DNA of 56,725 nt from Comamonadaceae bacterium (lineage in GTDB: Bacteria > Pseudomonadota > Gammaproteobacteria > Burkholderiales > Burkholderiaceae_C). A program made the position numbers and the translations under genes. The stretch is from NCBI GenBank assembly GCA_947485165.1, contig CANKRG010000005.1:1-56725 (forward strand), written 5' to 3'. The first letter of the stretch is position 1. Every line of letters begins with the position of its first letter. This document shows positions 56,544 through 56,725 of this stretch, piece by piece. The notes beneath the pieces are model-generated. The model did no database searches and had not been told where the DNA came from. It saw only the letters and a list, made by a program, of their open reading frames with translations.

Positions 56544-56565
56544 CGCAGAACTTTTGTGCTCTGCG
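56544..56565. other. Hairpin in the hemH upstream region
   Basis: CGCAGA (56544-56549) and TCTGCG (56560-56565) form a 6-bp stem with a 10-nt loop, in the 129-base gap between two divergent start codons. It is followed by TAAAATTTT. A second small inverted repeat, GTATC/GATAC, lies at 56575-56590. They may be regulator-binding or leader structures; no promoter is clear. Confidence 0.3.
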
Positions 56566-56604
56566 TAAAATTTTGTATCAACCACGATACAGCAGGGGTT
56601 TTAT

Positions 56605-56725
56605 ATGCAAAACGAATGGACGCGACGCGATTTTTCACTCGGTTTAGTTGCACTTCATGCCGCACAGCTGACCATGGCGCAAACCGCTAATCCACCGGAT
56701 GAGCAAGCCTTGTGGCAAGAACTGC
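56605..56725 (+). CDS. Start of an exported protein with a twin-arginine-like signal (cut by window edge)
   Basis: Forty codons are visible from the ATG at 56605, preceded by AGGGG at 56593-56597. The N-terminus MQNEWTRRDFSLGLVALHAA has the Tat-like RRxFxL motif, a hydrophobic stretch and a probable cleavage after MAQ/TMA near residue 25. The mature start (NPPDEQALWQEL) is reminiscent of exported histidine-phosphatase-family proteins of Burkholderiales that begin 'ALWxxLRxGG', but too little is present to decide. Confidence 0.6.
   Translation, partial: MQNEWTRRDFSLGLVALHAAQLTMAQTANPPDEQALWQEL

Noticed and set aside
1-56725. CRISPR arrays, insertion sequences, rRNA genes, prophage
   Set aside because: Looked for regularly spaced repeats, transposase or phage genes and rRNA stretches; none seen.

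Overview
The window is a stretch of bacterial chromosome carrying almost only housekeeping genes. Gene content and order point to Burkholderiales, most likely the family Comamonadaceae. The pointers are an odhA-odhB-lpdA-zapE cluster, rlmN-pilW-rodZ-ispG-hisS-yfgM-bamB-der-hfq-hflX-hflK-hflC, a tRNA-Leu between secG and a 14-gene nuo operon, and DUF2818, NUDIX and DUF1178 genes after nuoN. By eye the base composition is intermediate, richer in G+C after about 50 kb; I did not compute it.

Layout. 1-617 is the 3' end of a phoR-like sensor kinase. 645-8227 is the 2-oxoglutarate dehydrogenase operon, preceded by a structured leader that fits the Burkholderiales sucA RNA motif, and followed by zapE and a small secreted coiled-coil protein. 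8229-8489 is a decayed PP2C-type phosphatase. 8634-15238 holds a DinG-family helicase, bamD, rluD, scpB, rluB and ndk. 15260-24123 is a long same-strand run from rlmN to der. 24389-28282 is hfq-hflX-hflK-hflC. 28423-33526 holds rpsO, pnp, a quinone oxidoreductase, tpiA and secG. 33678-33762 is tRNA-Leu(GAG). 33824-48491 is nuoA to nuoN, followed by DUF2818, a NUDIX hydrolase and DUF1178. On the minus strand follow a glutamate dehydrogenase and an acetylpolyamine amidohydrolase-like enzyme. A Phd/PIN toxin-antitoxin pair reads on the plus strand. An ABC exporter and ferrochelatase (both minus) and the start of an exported protein close the window.

How the genes work together. OdhA/OdhB/Lpd form the TCA-cycle 2-oxoglutarate dehydrogenase. 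Glutamate dehydrogenase feeds the same 2-oxoglutarate pool, and NADH from these reactions is oxidised by complex I (NuoA-N). BamB and BamD belong to the outer-membrane assembly machine. Hfq, Pnp, HflX and HflKC cover RNA turnover, ribosome rescue and membrane-protein quality control.

The most unusual feature is a short dispersed repeat with core GGCAATAAATACGCCGGCTA, usually preceded by a GCTATT/AATAGC arm. I see six good copies and one or two doubtful ones in 57 kb. Three lie inside reading frames without breaking them: the OdhB interdomain linker, a signal peptide, and the linker between the two halves of the ABC exporter. Three lie between genes. It behaves like a small mobile or recombinogenic element that can be translated. 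Other points worth attention are the PP2C remnant, the sucA leader, a near-perfect 28-bp operator-like palindrome in front of a possibly leaderless antitoxin, a long G/C-tract inverted repeat beside hemH, and the absence of hisZ-purA after hflC.
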